64,000 bases of DNA from Salinimicrobium sp050750585 (GTDB lineage: Bacteria > Bacteroidota > Bacteroidia > Flavobacteriales > Flavobacteriaceae), in contig NZ_JBOJLM010000011.1 in assembly GCF_050750585.1 (NCBI RefSeq), positions 57,305-121,304 of the forward strand, in the 5' to 3' direction. The position numbers and the translations under genes are program-made. Position 1 is the first letter of the stretch. Every line of letters starts with the position of its first letter. The notes under the pieces are model-generated. The model saw nothing but the letters and a program-made list of their open reading frames with translations, had not been told where the DNA came from and ran no database searches. Shown here piece after piece: positions 43,335-53,530 of the stretch.

Positions 43335-45732
43335 TCTTTCGGACTTTACGCCCATAATCGATATTCAGGACAATATCATTTTTGCCAATAATGGTAACGT
43401 AGTTCTTTGCTATGAGGGGATGTTACCTGAAATCTACTCTTTATCTGAAAAGGACTTTAAAGATATTCATGGGGTTTGGTTCCAGGCCCTAAAATCTTTG
43501 CCCAATGGAAGTGTTGTACACAAACAGGACATTTATTTAAAAAAATCTTATTCTGCGGAGTTATTGCCAAATACTACCTTTTTAGAAAAGGCAACACACG
43601 AACATTTCAAAGGCAGGGAATATATGGAACATCGCTGCTATCTGTTTTTTATCCTCACCAAAAACAAAGCATTAAATAACCCGAAGTATGTCAATCCATT
43701 TCGAAAGGTCTCTAAAGGGATGTGCCAGGAACTGGATGATAATCTCAAAAGTTTTATCAGCTCTGTGAGCGATTCCGTTTCCTTTATCAATAATAGCCGT
43801 AGGATGTCTTTTCTACCTCTGGGCGCCGTGGAAATTCAGGCTTTAACCAATAGCTTTTTTAATGGTTTTTCTGAAGGTTTTGATACAGATATGCTGCTAA
43901 ATAAATCCAATATTCAGGTTGGCGACAATTATTTTGATGCCCTGGCTATCAACAGCGAACGCTGTTTTGGAGAAACTGTTCAGAGCAGTAAGGTCAATGA
44001 AAGGTTTACTTCCGATGAGTTTATATTCCACCAGGGCTTTATTGACGGCCTCGGCTTGACCCTTAATGAAAATCATATGGTAAACCAGATTCTCTACCTG
44101 GATGACAAACAAAAATGGCGGAAGCTCCTTGATAACAAAATCGAAGAACTTCATAAAAGTTCAAATTTCGGATCTCAGAATAAGGTTGTGCTGGGTAAAA
44201 TTCAGCATATCCTTGATCAGATAAATGCGGATGATACGTCCAGAATTATCCGTGGCCATTTCAATGTCATCTATTGGGCTAAGGAAGCCGGAGAGCTGGC
44301 CCAGATAGCTTCGAAGGTAAAGACTGAATTTAAGGAACTTGATATTACGCCGTACTACCCGCGGGGGGAAGAACGTAAAAATTATGTAGTGAATAGCTAC
44401 TGTTGTTTCTCTTCCAATTTTTCCAATTCAGATCTATATGTGACCGATTTAAAACATGCGCTGTGCCTGCTGATTAATAATACCAATTATAAATCTGATC
44501 CCACAGGAATCATCTTCAATGACCGGGAACACAACATCCCGGTGCTAAAGGATGTATGGGACGAGGGAAAGAAGCGGATTAAAGCCCGGAACTTTGCCAT
44601 TTTTGCCCCTACAGGGGAAGGAAAATCTTTTCTGGCCAATAATATTTTGCGCCAGTACTTTGAGAGCGGAGTGCGCCTGGTGATCATTGATCTTGGTGGC
44701 TCCTATACAAAATTCGCAAAATTATATCCTGAAAAGTATACTGTTCTGAGATATGAAAGCGGGAAAAATTTGGGTATTAATCCGTTTTACATCAGTAATT
44801 CAGAAGATGTCACGCCAGAACGGCTGGAGGATTTGTCAATGTTCCTGTTTGAACTCTTCGGCTCAGATTTAAAAGTCACCAAAGCACAATCAGTTTCGAT
44901 CAGAAAAATATTGCTCCACTACTATTCGAATGTTCCTGAAAAGCATTCCCTGGATAATTTTTATCGGTTTGTAGAAACCAATCAGAAGGATCTCCTGCAA
45001 AAACTGAAGATCCATGCGGATTACTTCAACATAGTGAACTTCCTGCACGTGATGTCAGAATATGTTGGAGATGGCCTGTACAGTTTCCTTTTTGAGATTA
45101 GCGAGGACCAGACCTATAAAATTGAAGATAAAAGATTGATTGTTTTTGAGCTTGATGAAGTAAAGGATAACAAGGAAGTTCTTTCAGTAATGCTTAAGCT
45201 GATTAAATCCGCTATCCAACGAACCATTTGGAAAAATCGTGCCGAGAAAGGAATTATCCTTTTTGATGAATTTGCGAAGCAGTTGAAATTTGAGAACGTA
45301 CTGGAAAGCGTGGAATTCTACTATCAGGCAATTCGGAAACAGAACGGGGCAATCGGTATCATCTTACAATCTATTAACCAGCTGCCGAACAATTCCATCT
45401 CGGCAAGTATCCTGGAGAACACTCAGGTCATTTACAGCCTGCATAATGAAAAGGGGTATAACGAGCTGGCCAAGCGGTTAAACCTTTCCAGCCACGATCT
45501 TAACCAGCTAAAATCCATCAGGAACAATCTTTCCGGGGAACGGAAGTACACTGAAATGTTTATCAAGATTGGAAAGGAAAGCAATGTCTTCCGTCTGGAA
45601 GTGCCAAGGGAAGTTTATGCAGCATATTTAACCGATGGATACGAGAATGAAGAAATAATGAAGCTTTATGAAAAGCATCAGGATATGGAGAAAGCAATTA
45701 CAGAGTATTCATCCAAAAAAATAAAAATATGA
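43321..45732 (+). CDS. traG: TraG, VirB4-like conjugation ATPase
   Basis: 803 residues. Walker A is IFAPTGEGKSFLANNIL (about residue 430), Walker B is KGIILFDEFAKQLKFE. The N-terminal 400 residues match the CagE/TrbE/VirB4 domain. It powers assembly of the mating channel. Overlaps traI by four bases. Confidence 0.95.
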   Translation: MNKINLSDFTPIIDIQDNIIFANNGNVVLCYEGMLPEIYSLSEKDFKDIHGVWFQALKSLPNGSVVHKQDIYLKKSYSAELLPNTTFLEKATHEHFKGREYMEHRCYLFFILTKNKALNNPKYVNPFRKVSKGMCQELDDNLKSFISSVSDSVSFINNSRRMSFLPLGAVEIQALTNSFFNGFSEGFDTDMLLNKSNIQVGDNYFDALAINSERCFGETVQSSKVNERFTSDEFIFHQGFIDGLGLTLNENHMVNQILYLDDKQKWRKLLDNKIEELHKSSNFGSQNKVVLGKIQHILDQINADDTSRIIRGHFNVIYWAKEAGELAQIASKVKTEFKELDITPYYPRGEERKNYVVNSYCCFSSNFSNSDLYVTDLKHALCLLINNTNYKSDPTGIIFNDREHNIPVLKDVWDEGKKRIKARNFAIFAPTGEGKSFLANNILRQYFESGVRLVIIDLGGSYTKFAKLYPEKYTVLRYESGKNLGINPFYISNSEDVTPERLEDLSMFLFELFGSDLKVTKAQSVSIRKILLHYYSNVPEKHSLDNFYRFVETNQKDLLQKLKIHADYFNIVNFLHVMSEYVGDGLYSFLFEISEDQTYKIEDKRLIVFELDEVKDNKEVLSVMLKLIKSAIQRTIWKNRAEKGIILFDEFAKQLKFENVLESVEFYYQAIRKQNGAIGIILQSINQLPNNSISASILENTQVIYSLHNEKGYNELAKRLNLSSHDLNQLKSIRNNLSGERKYTEMFIKIGKESNVFRLEVPREVYAAYLTDGYENEEIMKLYEKHQDMEKAITEYSSKKIKI

Positions 45733-46298
45733 GAACAAAAATTTTAATTCTTGGAATGGCTATCTTTTTTAGTCTAAACACCCGGGCCCAGGGAATGCCG
45801 GTTTACGATAATACGAACTTTATCAGCCTGGTGAAGTCGCTGGTGGAATCTGCAAAGCAGACTTCCCAACTTTTAAAAACTGCTGAATTCCTGAAACAGC
45901 AGAAAGAAAATCTTGAAAAAGTAAACAATGTAGTTAAGCAGTTAAAAGCCGTACAGGAAATAGGCCGGAACAATCAACGTCTTATCAACGTAATGCAGAA
46001 TGACTTACAGGACATTCTTAACTCACCCTATATCAAACCAGAGGAAATCCAACGGGTGACTGAATCTTTTAGCTCCATTGTAGAAAACTCATTAGAAACA
46101 ATGGACTTTATTGATGAAATCCTGTCCAGCGATTACCTCAAAATGAGCGATGCCGACCGTGCGTATATCCTAAAAGAAAAGGAAGAAGAATCCAAAATTA
46201 TGGTTTCAGAAATTACATTGAAAACGAAGCGATACCGTGATATTATTTCTTTCCGAAAGATGCAGGATAAAATCAATAATCGTGAAACAGAATATTAA
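45729..46298 (+). CDS. traI: TraI-type conjugal transfer protein (VirB5-like, DUF4141)
   Basis: 189 residues with a signal peptide ending near TRAQ and then almost entirely alpha-helical (ESAKQTSQLLKTAEFLKQQK and later), with coiled-coil character. Position between traG and traJ and fold match the DUF4141 TraI proteins of CTnDOT-like elements, thought to be VirB5-like. Confidence 0.8.
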   Translation: MRTKILILGMAIFFSLNTRAQGMPVYDNTNFISLVKSLVESAKQTSQLLKTAEFLKQQKENLEKVNNVVKQLKAVQEIGRNNQRLINVMQNDLQDILNSPYIKPEEIQRVTESFSSIVENSLETMDFIDEILSSDYLKMSDADRAYILKEKEEESKIMVSEITLKTKRYRDIISFRKMQDKINNRETEY

Positions 46299-46300
46299 TT

Positions 46301-47143
46301 ATGGCTGCTAATATCATCTTAGGAATAGGTCTGGAATATGTTGATACCATTTTCCAGACCATACAAAATAGTAGTTTCTCGCAATATACCATTGCTGGAA
46401 TGAAAACGCTTGCCGTCCTTTTCTTTTTAGTCAATATCCTCAAAAAATACAGTGAGGGCGTTGCGGATAAGGATGGCTATACCTGGGGGTTAAGCCCTGG
46501 AGAACTGGCCAAAAACTTTGCTGTCGTGCTACTGGTAATTTTCTCGACACAAATTCTCGGCTTTTTTGATGGTATTTTAGTGGCCATTGAAGGCCAATAT
46601 CGCGGCACGGCCCCAGCTTTACTTCCTTTACAGATGCAGGATATTCCTATTGAAGATGAAGTAAACATTATAAAAGCAGCTCAGGCTGCAATGGCATTGC
46701 TCTATGAAGCTTTGGTAACACCCCTTTTTGGTTTCAAAATATTCGCTTTTATAGGAAGTACTATCCTATGGATTCTAGATCTGTTCATTTATCCCTTATT
46801 TTTGGCAGAACGCTTTTTCCTACTGGGGATTATGCAAGCGTTTTTCCCATTGGTCATCAGTCTGGCCGTTTTTGAAAAATTCCGTTCCCTGGCTTATAAT
46901 TTTTTCAAATTGTATACAGCGGTCTATATGCTGGTACCGGCCTTCTTCTTGGTCAATGTCTTTGTCAATGCCATTTATACTGAGATAAACACCAACTTTT
47001 GGACGAACTTGTTCGGGACGGATGTAGGCAGCGGCTTTTTTGCCCCAGTTGTACAGCTTGGTTCGGTAGGGTTTATCGTTTTCCTAAAGTTCAAATTGTA
47101 TCGCCGCGCTACTTCATTTACCCTGAAATTATTTACTGCCTAA
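46301..47143 (+). CDS. traJ: TraJ, polytopic channel protein (VirB6-like)
   Basis: 280 residues with about seven TM segments and the typical polar loop; ends RATSFTLKLFTA. It matches the conjugative transposon TraJ family, an inner-membrane component comparable to VirB6. Only two bases after traI. Confidence 0.88.
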   Translation: MAANIILGIGLEYVDTIFQTIQNSSFSQYTIAGMKTLAVLFFLVNILKKYSEGVADKDGYTWGLSPGELAKNFAVVLLVIFSTQILGFFDGILVAIEGQYRGTAPALLPLQMQDIPIEDEVNIIKAAQAAMALLYEALVTPLFGFKIFAFIGSTILWILDLFIYPLFLAERFFLLGIMQAFFPLVISLAVFEKFRSLAYNFFKLYTAVYMLVPAFFLVNVFVNAIYTEINTNFWTNLFGTDVGSGFFAPVVQLGSVGFIVFLKFKLYRRATSFTLKLFTA

Positions 47144-47153
47144 AACTAATACA

Positions 47154-47768
47154 ATGAAAACACCTTATAAAAATATTTACGCCGTCCTTAGAATAAATAG
47201 GTTTATCGTCTTGGCCGTCATCATCTGTTCCTCATTATCCAGCTTCTTTGCCGTTTGGATGGCATATAACATTAATAAAAAGGCCTTGAACAATGCTTTT
47301 GCCATCAATACCGATGGAAGTATCATTCCATTAAAACTTGTTACTCAAAAGGAAAACTATAAAGTTGAAGCCTTGGCTCATTTACAGCTTTTTCACAATT
47401 ATTTCTACAACATCGATGCAAGCAATTATGAAAAGAACTTGGAAAAGGCACTATGGCTCGGCAATAGCTCTGTGGACAACCTCTATCGACAAAAAAAGGC
47501 GGATGGTGTTTATAATCGCTTGTTGCAATATTCACTAGTTCAAAAGGTGCTTAGCATCGATTCCCAAATCGAAGAAAAACACGGGGCTTACAGTTTTAGA
47601 ACGGTTGCTGTTTTTGAAATCAACCGTGGGTCAATTGTCGACACCTATGAAATGGTATCTACTGGAAACCTAATTTCGGTTGACCGCAACTTTCCTAACA
47701 ATCCACACGGGTTATTGATTACGAATTATTTTGAAAATACCTTAAAGAAAATATCCCATGAAAATTGA
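47154..47768 (+). CDS. traK: TraK, VirB8-like protein
   Basis: 204 residues: a cytoplasmic start (TPYKNIYAVLRINRFI), one TM helix (about 18-40), and a periplasmic NTF2-like domain including NFPNNPHGLLITNYFENTL. This is the layout of TraK/VirB8. Overlaps traM by 11 bases. TraL, usually between K and M, is missing. Confidence 0.88.
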   Translation: MKTPYKNIYAVLRINRFIVLAVIICSSLSSFFAVWMAYNINKKALNNAFAINTDGSIIPLKLVTQKENYKVEALAHLQLFHNYFYNIDASNYEKNLEKALWLGNSSVDNLYRQKKADGVYNRLLQYSLVQKVLSIDSQIEEKHGAYSFRTVAVFEINRGSIVDTYEMVSTGNLISVDRNFPNNPHGLLITNYFENTLKKISHEN

Positions 47769-48687
47769 AAAGAATAAAATAGTCTTTGCGGCAGTTTTGG
47801 CCGTGATATTCCTATTTCTTATTTCCTATTCCGTGATGGTAATGGGTGATGACGAAAGCGAAAACGAGAACCTTAAAGAGACATCTGTTCCCGCACTGGA
47901 AGAAAGTCAAAAAGAATACAATTCCAAACTGGATGCAATCAACGATTTGAAGGAAGTGAAGGAAACCAACGCACCAAGCATCTACAATGAAAAGCTGATT
48001 GATTCCTTGGGTTTTTATGATGTGGATTTACCTGAAAAAGAAAAGGAGCGCATTGTAGATAGTATTTACTCCGCAGGGAAAATTAAGTATTCCGAAAAAA
48101 ATTATCAGAATATTGGCGTTAAGAAAACTGTTGCCAAAGTCGCAAACCTAGTTGACTCCGCAGAAATAAAAGCTGAACAAAAAATTGCTGCTAAGGAATT
48201 GGGACTGGAACATCAGTTGTTCTTTGCCTCTGATCCAAAGGAAAGTGATATTTCCATTTCCGGAACAACGGATGCCGTCATCTATGCGGCCGTGGATGGT
48301 GATCAAGTGGTGAAGGTCAATTCTCGTTTGCGAATGCGCTTGACCAAAGCCGCAACCATTAATAACAAAAGCATTCCAAAGAACACGTACGTTTTTGGCT
48401 TTATCAGTTTTCAACCCCATCGGGTATTAATTGAAATCGAAAATATCCATCACCATCCCACAAAACTTAAAGCCTTCGATCTTCAGGATGGAAGTGAGGG
48501 AATATACGTGGAAAATAGTTTTCGCGCAGAGGCCACTAATGAAGTCTTAGATGATATTTTAGGGGATATCAACATCCCTAGCGTACCGCAAGTGAGTGGT
48601 ATAACCAAATTACTCAAGCGCAACAACCGGAACTTAAAGGTTACCGTGCTCAACAATTATAGACTAATTTTAAAACCTAAATTATGA
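47758..48687 (+). CDS. traM: TraM, VirB10-like protein
   Basis: 309 residues. A TM helix (about 8-27), a long helical, acidic periplasmic stretch, and a C-terminal beta domain (NSRLRMRLTKAATINNKSIP, FGFISFQPHRVLIEI) match conjugative transposon TraM, a scaffold spanning inner and outer membrane. Overlaps traN by four bases. Confidence 0.9.
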   Translation: MKIEKNKIVFAAVLAVIFLFLISYSVMVMGDDESENENLKETSVPALEESQKEYNSKLDAINDLKEVKETNAPSIYNEKLIDSLGFYDVDLPEKEKERIVDSIYSAGKIKYSEKNYQNIGVKKTVAKVANLVDSAEIKAEQKIAAKELGLEHQLFFASDPKESDISISGTTDAVIYAAVDGDQVVKVNSRLRMRLTKAATINNKSIPKNTYVFGFISFQPHRVLIEIENIHHHPTKLKAFDLQDGSEGIYVENSFRAEATNEVLDDILGDINIPSVPQVSGITKLLKRNNRNLKVTVLNNYRLILKPKL

Positions 48688-49517
48688 AAGCTTATATCTT
48701 AATTATAGCCTTTGTTTTGGCTTTTAGCAAAGCTTCTGCGCAACAACCTATTACTCTTGATACCATTTATGCTAATGACCAAAAGAATGTAGCATTGTTT
48801 TTTCCAGAACCCATCCGTCAAGGAATTACGGGATCAGAAAATTTTGTATTTACTTATAATCGGGAGAAAGAACAATACTTTGGACTGCTTCAGGCAAAGC
48901 CGGGAAAAGAAAGTAATCTTCTGGTGGTCAATAAAAATGGTGCAGTTTTTTCGTATATTGTTAAGTATAAAAAACAGCTTTCCACGCTGAATTATTTCAT
49001 CCCAAAATCCAGTAGCATCGGCAACGAAAAGCCTATTGCTCCTGATTCAGCTAAAAGTGATGAGTCCAAGATAGAGTTAGGAAACAAGATCTATTATTAC
49101 AAAAAATTCTGTTCCTATCTACTTGATCGAAAGCAACGGATTAACCGGATAAAAAAGCGTAATGAGGGCATCGTTTTAAGTATTGAGAACATTGTTTTCG
49201 ATAAAGAAGAACTTTACTTCGTGATCCAGATTGAAAATAAATCTACTTTGGATTACGATCTAAATTTTTTGAAACTTGCGGTTGAAACGAAACAAAAAGG
49301 AAAAAAGAAATCATTGCAACGTCTTTATCAAGAGCCGATTTTCAAATATAAGTTGCCTTCCACAGTAGCCGAAAACGAAACCGTAAGATTGATTTACGTT
49401 CTACCAAAGTTTTCAATAAGCAATGACCGCAGAGCGGTTTTAGAGCTAAATGAAAAGAACGGGGAAAGAGGCTTAAAATTAAAAGTATCGCATAGATTTA
49501 TCAACAACCCTAATTAG
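48684..49517 (+). CDS. traN: TraN, VirB9-like outer-membrane-core protein
   Basis: 277 residues with a signal peptide ending near ASAQ. The DTIYANDQKNVALFFPEPIR start and beta-rich body (FVIQIENKSTLDYDLNFLKL) are characteristic of Bacteroidota TraN. Pairs with TraM. TraO, TraP and TraQ, which usually follow, are not found. Confidence 0.9.
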   Translation: MKAYILIIAFVLAFSKASAQQPITLDTIYANDQKNVALFFPEPIRQGITGSENFVFTYNREKEQYFGLLQAKPGKESNLLVVNKNGAVFSYIVKYKKQLSTLNYFIPKSSSIGNEKPIAPDSAKSDESKIELGNKIYYYKKFCSYLLDRKQRINRIKKRNEGIVLSIENIVFDKEELYFVIQIENKSTLDYDLNFLKLAVETKQKGKKKSLQRLYQEPIFKYKLPSTVAENETVRLIYVLPKFSISNDRRAVLELNEKNGERGLKLKVSHRFINNPN

Positions 49518-49524
49518 CAATGCA

Positions 49525-49890
49525 ATGAAAAACGTCGTCATATACTCAATAGCCTTCTTATTCCTTGCCTGTACCGGAAAACAAGACCTTTCACCAAGCG
49601 AAACTTCAAAAATTGTAGTTGAAAGTTTCTACAATAAGGATAATGAGACCTTGAAAAAATATACTACCCCAGAAGGCTACGAAGGTCTTAAATCGGTACA
49701 AGATTTGATGGCGGCAGGCAAATCGGGGAATTCCAATTTTGAAGTGCTGGAAGAAACCACCGATAATGAAATAGCTTGGGTTAGATTCACCACATCTTAT
49801 GAAGAAAACCCTGAGCTATTTAAGCTTTTAAAAATTGATGGAAACTGGAAGGTTACGCAGCAAGGAGCGAGGGAGAAAGGACCTTTTTGA
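49525..49890 (+). CDS. DUF4878-like lipoprotein closing the tra operon
   Basis: 121 residues. A lipoprotein signal (SIAFLFLACTGK) precedes a small NTF2/cystatin-like domain (SKIVVESFYNKDNETLKKYT to KIDGNWKVTQQ), matching DUF4878. Seven bases follow traN, so it is in the same operon; perhaps an entry-exclusion or envelope protein, which is inference. It converges with the subtilase gene. Confidence 0.75.
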   Translation: MKNVVIYSIAFLFLACTGKQDLSPSETSKIVVESFYNKDNETLKKYTTPEGYEGLKSVQDLMAAGKSGNSNFEVLEETTDNEIAWVRFTTSYEENPELFKLLKIDGNWKVTQQGAREKGPF

Positions 49891-49906
49891 AAAATAATTT
49901 TTGAAT

Positions 49907-52519
49907 TTATAGAGTAGGCCTAATTCGTGTTTGAACTCGTTGCCTAATTTCTTCATAAATTTTTATGTCATTATTTTCCTTGACTTCTAAAGTAACAGAC
50001 AATCCATATTTAATTGACAGTTTTCCAAGCTCAGATGCGTCTTCTCTGCAATTCACTTTTATTTCTAAAAAATCTCCATCAACAAAGACGTCAGCCTTGT
50101 CCCCAATAAGAATATCGTGTTGCACAGTTCCTAATTGTGTGGTTCGGAAATCATAATATGATCTATCTAATTCGAGATGATTATTATGTTTAAGATTATC
50201 AAAAAATAATTGTGCTTTACGATATTGTCTTGTTTTAAAATTTAGAGGACTATTGTAGGCTAAAGTTATTGTCAGTTTTTTATCAATCCTCCCCTTAGTA
50301 AGTGATGGCGGCAATGGAAATCTATATAAATGGGCTTGACCATCGTAAAGCTTTCCGAATCCGATAATGGTTACTCGTTTCTCAGTGCAATATAAAATGC
50401 GTTCTGGATCTATACCCCCATACCCTAGATAAGGCAATACGTTTTTTTTTGAAGTATTTGCAGCTGAGCCTGGTAAATCCTTAATTAGTTGCAATAAAAA
50501 ATCTGAACTTTTACTCCAACTAGCACTATGTACCAATAAACTTTTAATAATTACAGTAAGAAAATCTGATGGTATAGATTTATCTCCAGAATTATTTATA
50601 GAAATTAAAACATCATAAAGTTGGGCAGCAAGACGAGATGTCAAAGCTGCTGCATTTGAAGTACCACATAAATACCCAGACTTATTTATTTGTCCTGGAC
50701 TACCTGGAAATGCAGATCTGTTTCCGGGAGGATTTACATTAAATGGGATAGATTCTAATTTAAGAACCGTTTTCCCTGGTAAATTTTGAATTGGAGATTT
50801 CCGAAATAACTTCCGCCCACCTGACGTTATAATCTCTGGCTTTATGCTCCTTCGGAAACCAAAACCAATCCGGCTTATTGGAGATAATAAGGAGGATGAC
50901 TTAATCAGATTTTTCCTTTGGTATAAATTATTAGGCTTTGAGAAATCAAAATGTGCCGCACCAACTGTAATAGAATTTATTGATTCAGCTGGTGCCAAAA
51001 TCTTTCTATTAAAATTTGTCCTAACTATTTCCTCTAAAGCTAATTTTTGTACTTCATCATCAGAGAGATTATCAAATTCATCATCTGGGATTTCCAAAGC
51101 GATATCGTCACTAAAATTTCCTGCACTAATTACAAATAAGATATCGTATTGATAAGAAAGCCAATCCAGTAATTTTGCCCAAGAGCTCATATTGTTTAAG
51201 AAAGGTCTAAAAGCGTCTCCAATAGAAAAATTAATGATCTTTACCTCAGGGGCTACTGGAGGATTGTCCGCATCTCCCACTTTCATTCTTAGAACAGCCC
51301 TATGCACTAAATCTATTGGTAAAACGTCATCTGGAAGACATTCTCCTTGATAAAGTTGTGTGTCCAATTTCATTATAGGGCGGACATATAAGGGTCTTTT
51401 TAATATCGATTTTTTCTCATTATCTAAATCACCGTGAATAATAAGAGAAGCCATTGCGGTACCGTGAAATCTTTGATTACCCGTATAATTACTGGAGAAA
51501 CCATCAGGATCATCAATTTGTAATCTATTTTCTAATAGAGAATGATTTGCTAAGGGAAGACCATCAAAAAGTGCAATGACTGGATGGCCATCTGTGGGTA
51601 GTTCATCATTTTCTTCAACATTGGGCAACTTTTTTAATTGCTCAATATCTTCAGGAGTTTCAAAAACCATCTGTCCTACAGGACGAAAAAACAAAATTTG
51701 TTGCGATTTTAAAAAGGAAATATTCGTATTCTCCGTAAGATCATCAAATACTTGAATCGGAGCTCTTGCAATAAAAGCGTGATATGATATCTCGGAGATT
51801 ATAGTCCTTGAACCTTTCACTTCTTCTCCGTTATGTAAATTCAGTAAACGGGTTACTTCTTCATAGGCTTTTCGATTGGCTTGGTCACTACCTTTAAAGG
51901 CCAATTCTATTTCAAATCTTACGAAATCAAAATCGTATAATTTTCTTTCCTGAATATATTTTTCAATACCTGTATCACGTACCCTATCACTAACATTATA
52001 GGGCCTAATATCCTTTAATTGTTCAAAAAGCGATCTGAATTTTGCAGTCCCTCGCTTAAAATTTTGTTTTTCTTTATCTTTCTTATATTCTCGCCAATAT
52101 TTCTGAAGTTCTTTAAGTGCCCTTTGGTTGGTCATAGTGAGGTAAAATCTGGCATCCACATTTTCTTCAGATCTATTACCGTTTTTATCTATGTTATAGA
52201 AATCATCTTCTGCCTCGAACTCAGTCTCATATTCAGCTAAAAACTCCATTCCTGGAGTCTTTTTCACAGCTTTAAAAAAATCTTTTATTTCTCCGGCAGT
52301 TTCTAACACCAAGATCATTTCAGGGATAATATTCCCTGCTTCCTTTTGTAGTGAAGCTGACCTATTAGAAAGTACACGATCTAATTCCGTTATCTTTAAT
52401 TCATTTCTCTGAATTTGTTGAGTTTTGGTTGGGATAAACATTTTACCCGGAAAACCTTGTTTTTTAGATTTTTCCGCACTTATAGGGAATGGGAACAAAA
52501 GAAGTGGTTTTTTAACCAT
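49907..52519 (-). CDS. S8 subtilisin-like protease, IetS-like defence component
   Basis: 870 residues, no signal peptide. The subtilase triad is complete: D319 in VIALFDGLPLANH, H352 in FHGTAMASLI, S621 in CGTSNAAALT. A long N-terminal region (1-300) with charged helices and a C-terminal beta domain flank it, so it is cytoplasmic rather than a digestive protease. It overlaps the AAA ATPase gene by eight bases. The pair matches the ATPase plus serine protease of the IetAS system, known as a plasmid toxin-antitoxin and antiphage system; assignment is by architecture. Confidence 0.85.
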   Translation of the reverse strand: MVKKPLLLFPFPISAEKSKKQGFPGKMFIPTKTQQIQRNELKITELDRVLSNRSASLQKEAGNIIPEMILVLETAGEIKDFFKAVKKTPGMEFLAEYETEFEAEDDFYNIDKNGNRSEENVDARFYLTMTNQRALKELQKYWREYKKDKEKQNFKRGTAKFRSLFEQLKDIRPYNVSDRVRDTGIEKYIQERKLYDFDFVRFEIELAFKGSDQANRKAYEEVTRLLNLHNGEEVKGSRTIISEISYHAFIARAPIQVFDDLTENTNISFLKSQQILFFRPVGQMVFETPEDIEQLKKLPNVEENDELPTDGHPVIALFDGLPLANHSLLENRLQIDDPDGFSSNYTGNQRFHGTAMASLIIHGDLDNEKKSILKRPLYVRPIMKLDTQLYQGECLPDDVLPIDLVHRAVLRMKVGDADNPPVAPEVKIINFSIGDAFRPFLNNMSSWAKLLDWLSYQYDILFVISAGNFSDDIALEIPDDEFDNLSDDEVQKLALEEIVRTNFNRKILAPAESINSITVGAAHFDFSKPNNLYQRKNLIKSSSLLSPISRIGFGFRRSIKPEIITSGGRKLFRKSPIQNLPGKTVLKLESIPFNVNPPGNRSAFPGSPGQINKSGYLCGTSNAAALTSRLAAQLYDVLISINNSGDKSIPSDFLTVIIKSLLVHSASWSKSSDFLLQLIKDLPGSAANTSKKNVLPYLGYGGIDPERILYCTEKRVTIIGFGKLYDGQAHLYRFPLPPSLTKGRIDKKLTITLAYNSPLNFKTRQYRKAQLFFDNLKHNNHLELDRSYYDFRTTQLGTVQHDILIGDKADVFVDGDFLEIKVNCREDASELGKLSIKYGLSVTLEVKENNDIKIYEEIRQRVQTRIRPTL

Positions 52520-53492
52520 TCCCTAAGGAATATTTATGCTCCATTTGAACAAGGCATTCATCCACTAACCTTTTTACGTTTACGTCAGGGAGCGACAATA
52601 TATATTTACGTTCAACATCGAGGATGAATTCTTCAATCTCCGCAAAATTAAGACCTTCAAGCTTATTTGCTATTTTATCAATAGGATATTGCAAATCGTA
52701 TTTAACTCGCTGTTCAAAGTTTTTGAGCCAAATCTTTATCATTGACTTATCCGGAGCTTTTAATTCCAATCTTACTTGAAATCTTCTCCATACAGCCCTA
52801 TCTAGAAGTTCGGCGTGATTAGTTGCTGCGACAACTACTACATAACTCGGCAAACGATCAATCTGAAGAAGTAAAGAACTTACAACTCTTTTAATCTCAC
52901 CCGTTTCGTGAATGTCTCCGCGTTCTTTTCCTATAGTGTCAAATTCATCAAAAAATAAAACACATTCTTGGGTTCTAATAAAATCAAAAGTTGTTTTAAG
53001 CCGAGTAGCGGTTTCTCCTAGATAACTACCAATTATTCCATCATACCTTACAACGTAATATGGAATCATTAAAGATTGAGCTATGACTTCTGCGAGAGAA
53101 GTTTTTCCATTTCCAGGAGGACCTGCCAATAGAATACGATTTCTAGGTTCTAAATTATAGGATCTCAATAAGTCACTACGATGATGTTCCTGGATAAGGT
53201 CTTGAATGACGGCTTGATTTTCATAATTTAAAATCACATCATCCAAAGTCTTTTGAGGGTAAATGCGATATAAAAAACTGTCTAATCCATCTTCCAGTAA
53301 ACGATTATGTATAGGTTGGTTGGATTGAGGCTTAGAGGCTTTGGAAAGTGCATCTAATAATTGTTGAGCTACAATATGATGTTGTTTACTCTTTTCTTCG
53401 GCAATTATAGATTCAACAACCTTTCTAAAAAGGGTATTGTCTCCGTTAGTTCCGGCCTTAACTAATTTTAATAATAAATCTGCTCTTGCCAT
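52512..53492 (-). CDS. AAA+ ATPase, IetA-like partner of the subtilase
   Basis: 326 residues: an N-terminal helical region (1-110) then a classic AAA domain with Walker A LLAGPPGNGKTSLAEVIAQ, Walker B CVLFFDEFDTIGKERG, sensor 1 VVVAATNHAELLD and an arginine finger near WRRFQVRLEL. In IetAS the ATPase is thought to restrain or license the protease. First gene of a two-gene unit inserted between the tra operon and the mobilisation genes. Confidence 0.85.
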   Translation of the reverse strand: MARADLLLKLVKAGTNGDNTLFRKVVESIIAEEKSKQHHIVAQQLLDALSKASKPQSNQPIHNRLLEDGLDSFLYRIYPQKTLDDVILNYENQAVIQDLIQEHHRSDLLRSYNLEPRNRILLAGPPGNGKTSLAEVIAQSLMIPYYVVRYDGIIGSYLGETATRLKTTFDFIRTQECVLFFDEFDTIGKERGDIHETGEIKRVVSSLLLQIDRLPSYVVVVAATNHAELLDRAVWRRFQVRLELKAPDKSMIKIWLKNFEQRVKYDLQYPIDKIANKLEGLNFAEIEEFILDVERKYILSLPDVNVKRLVDECLVQMEHKYSLGNG

Positions 53493-53530
53493 TTGTACAA
53501 ATATAATATTCTGATTTGTTAAACTATAAT

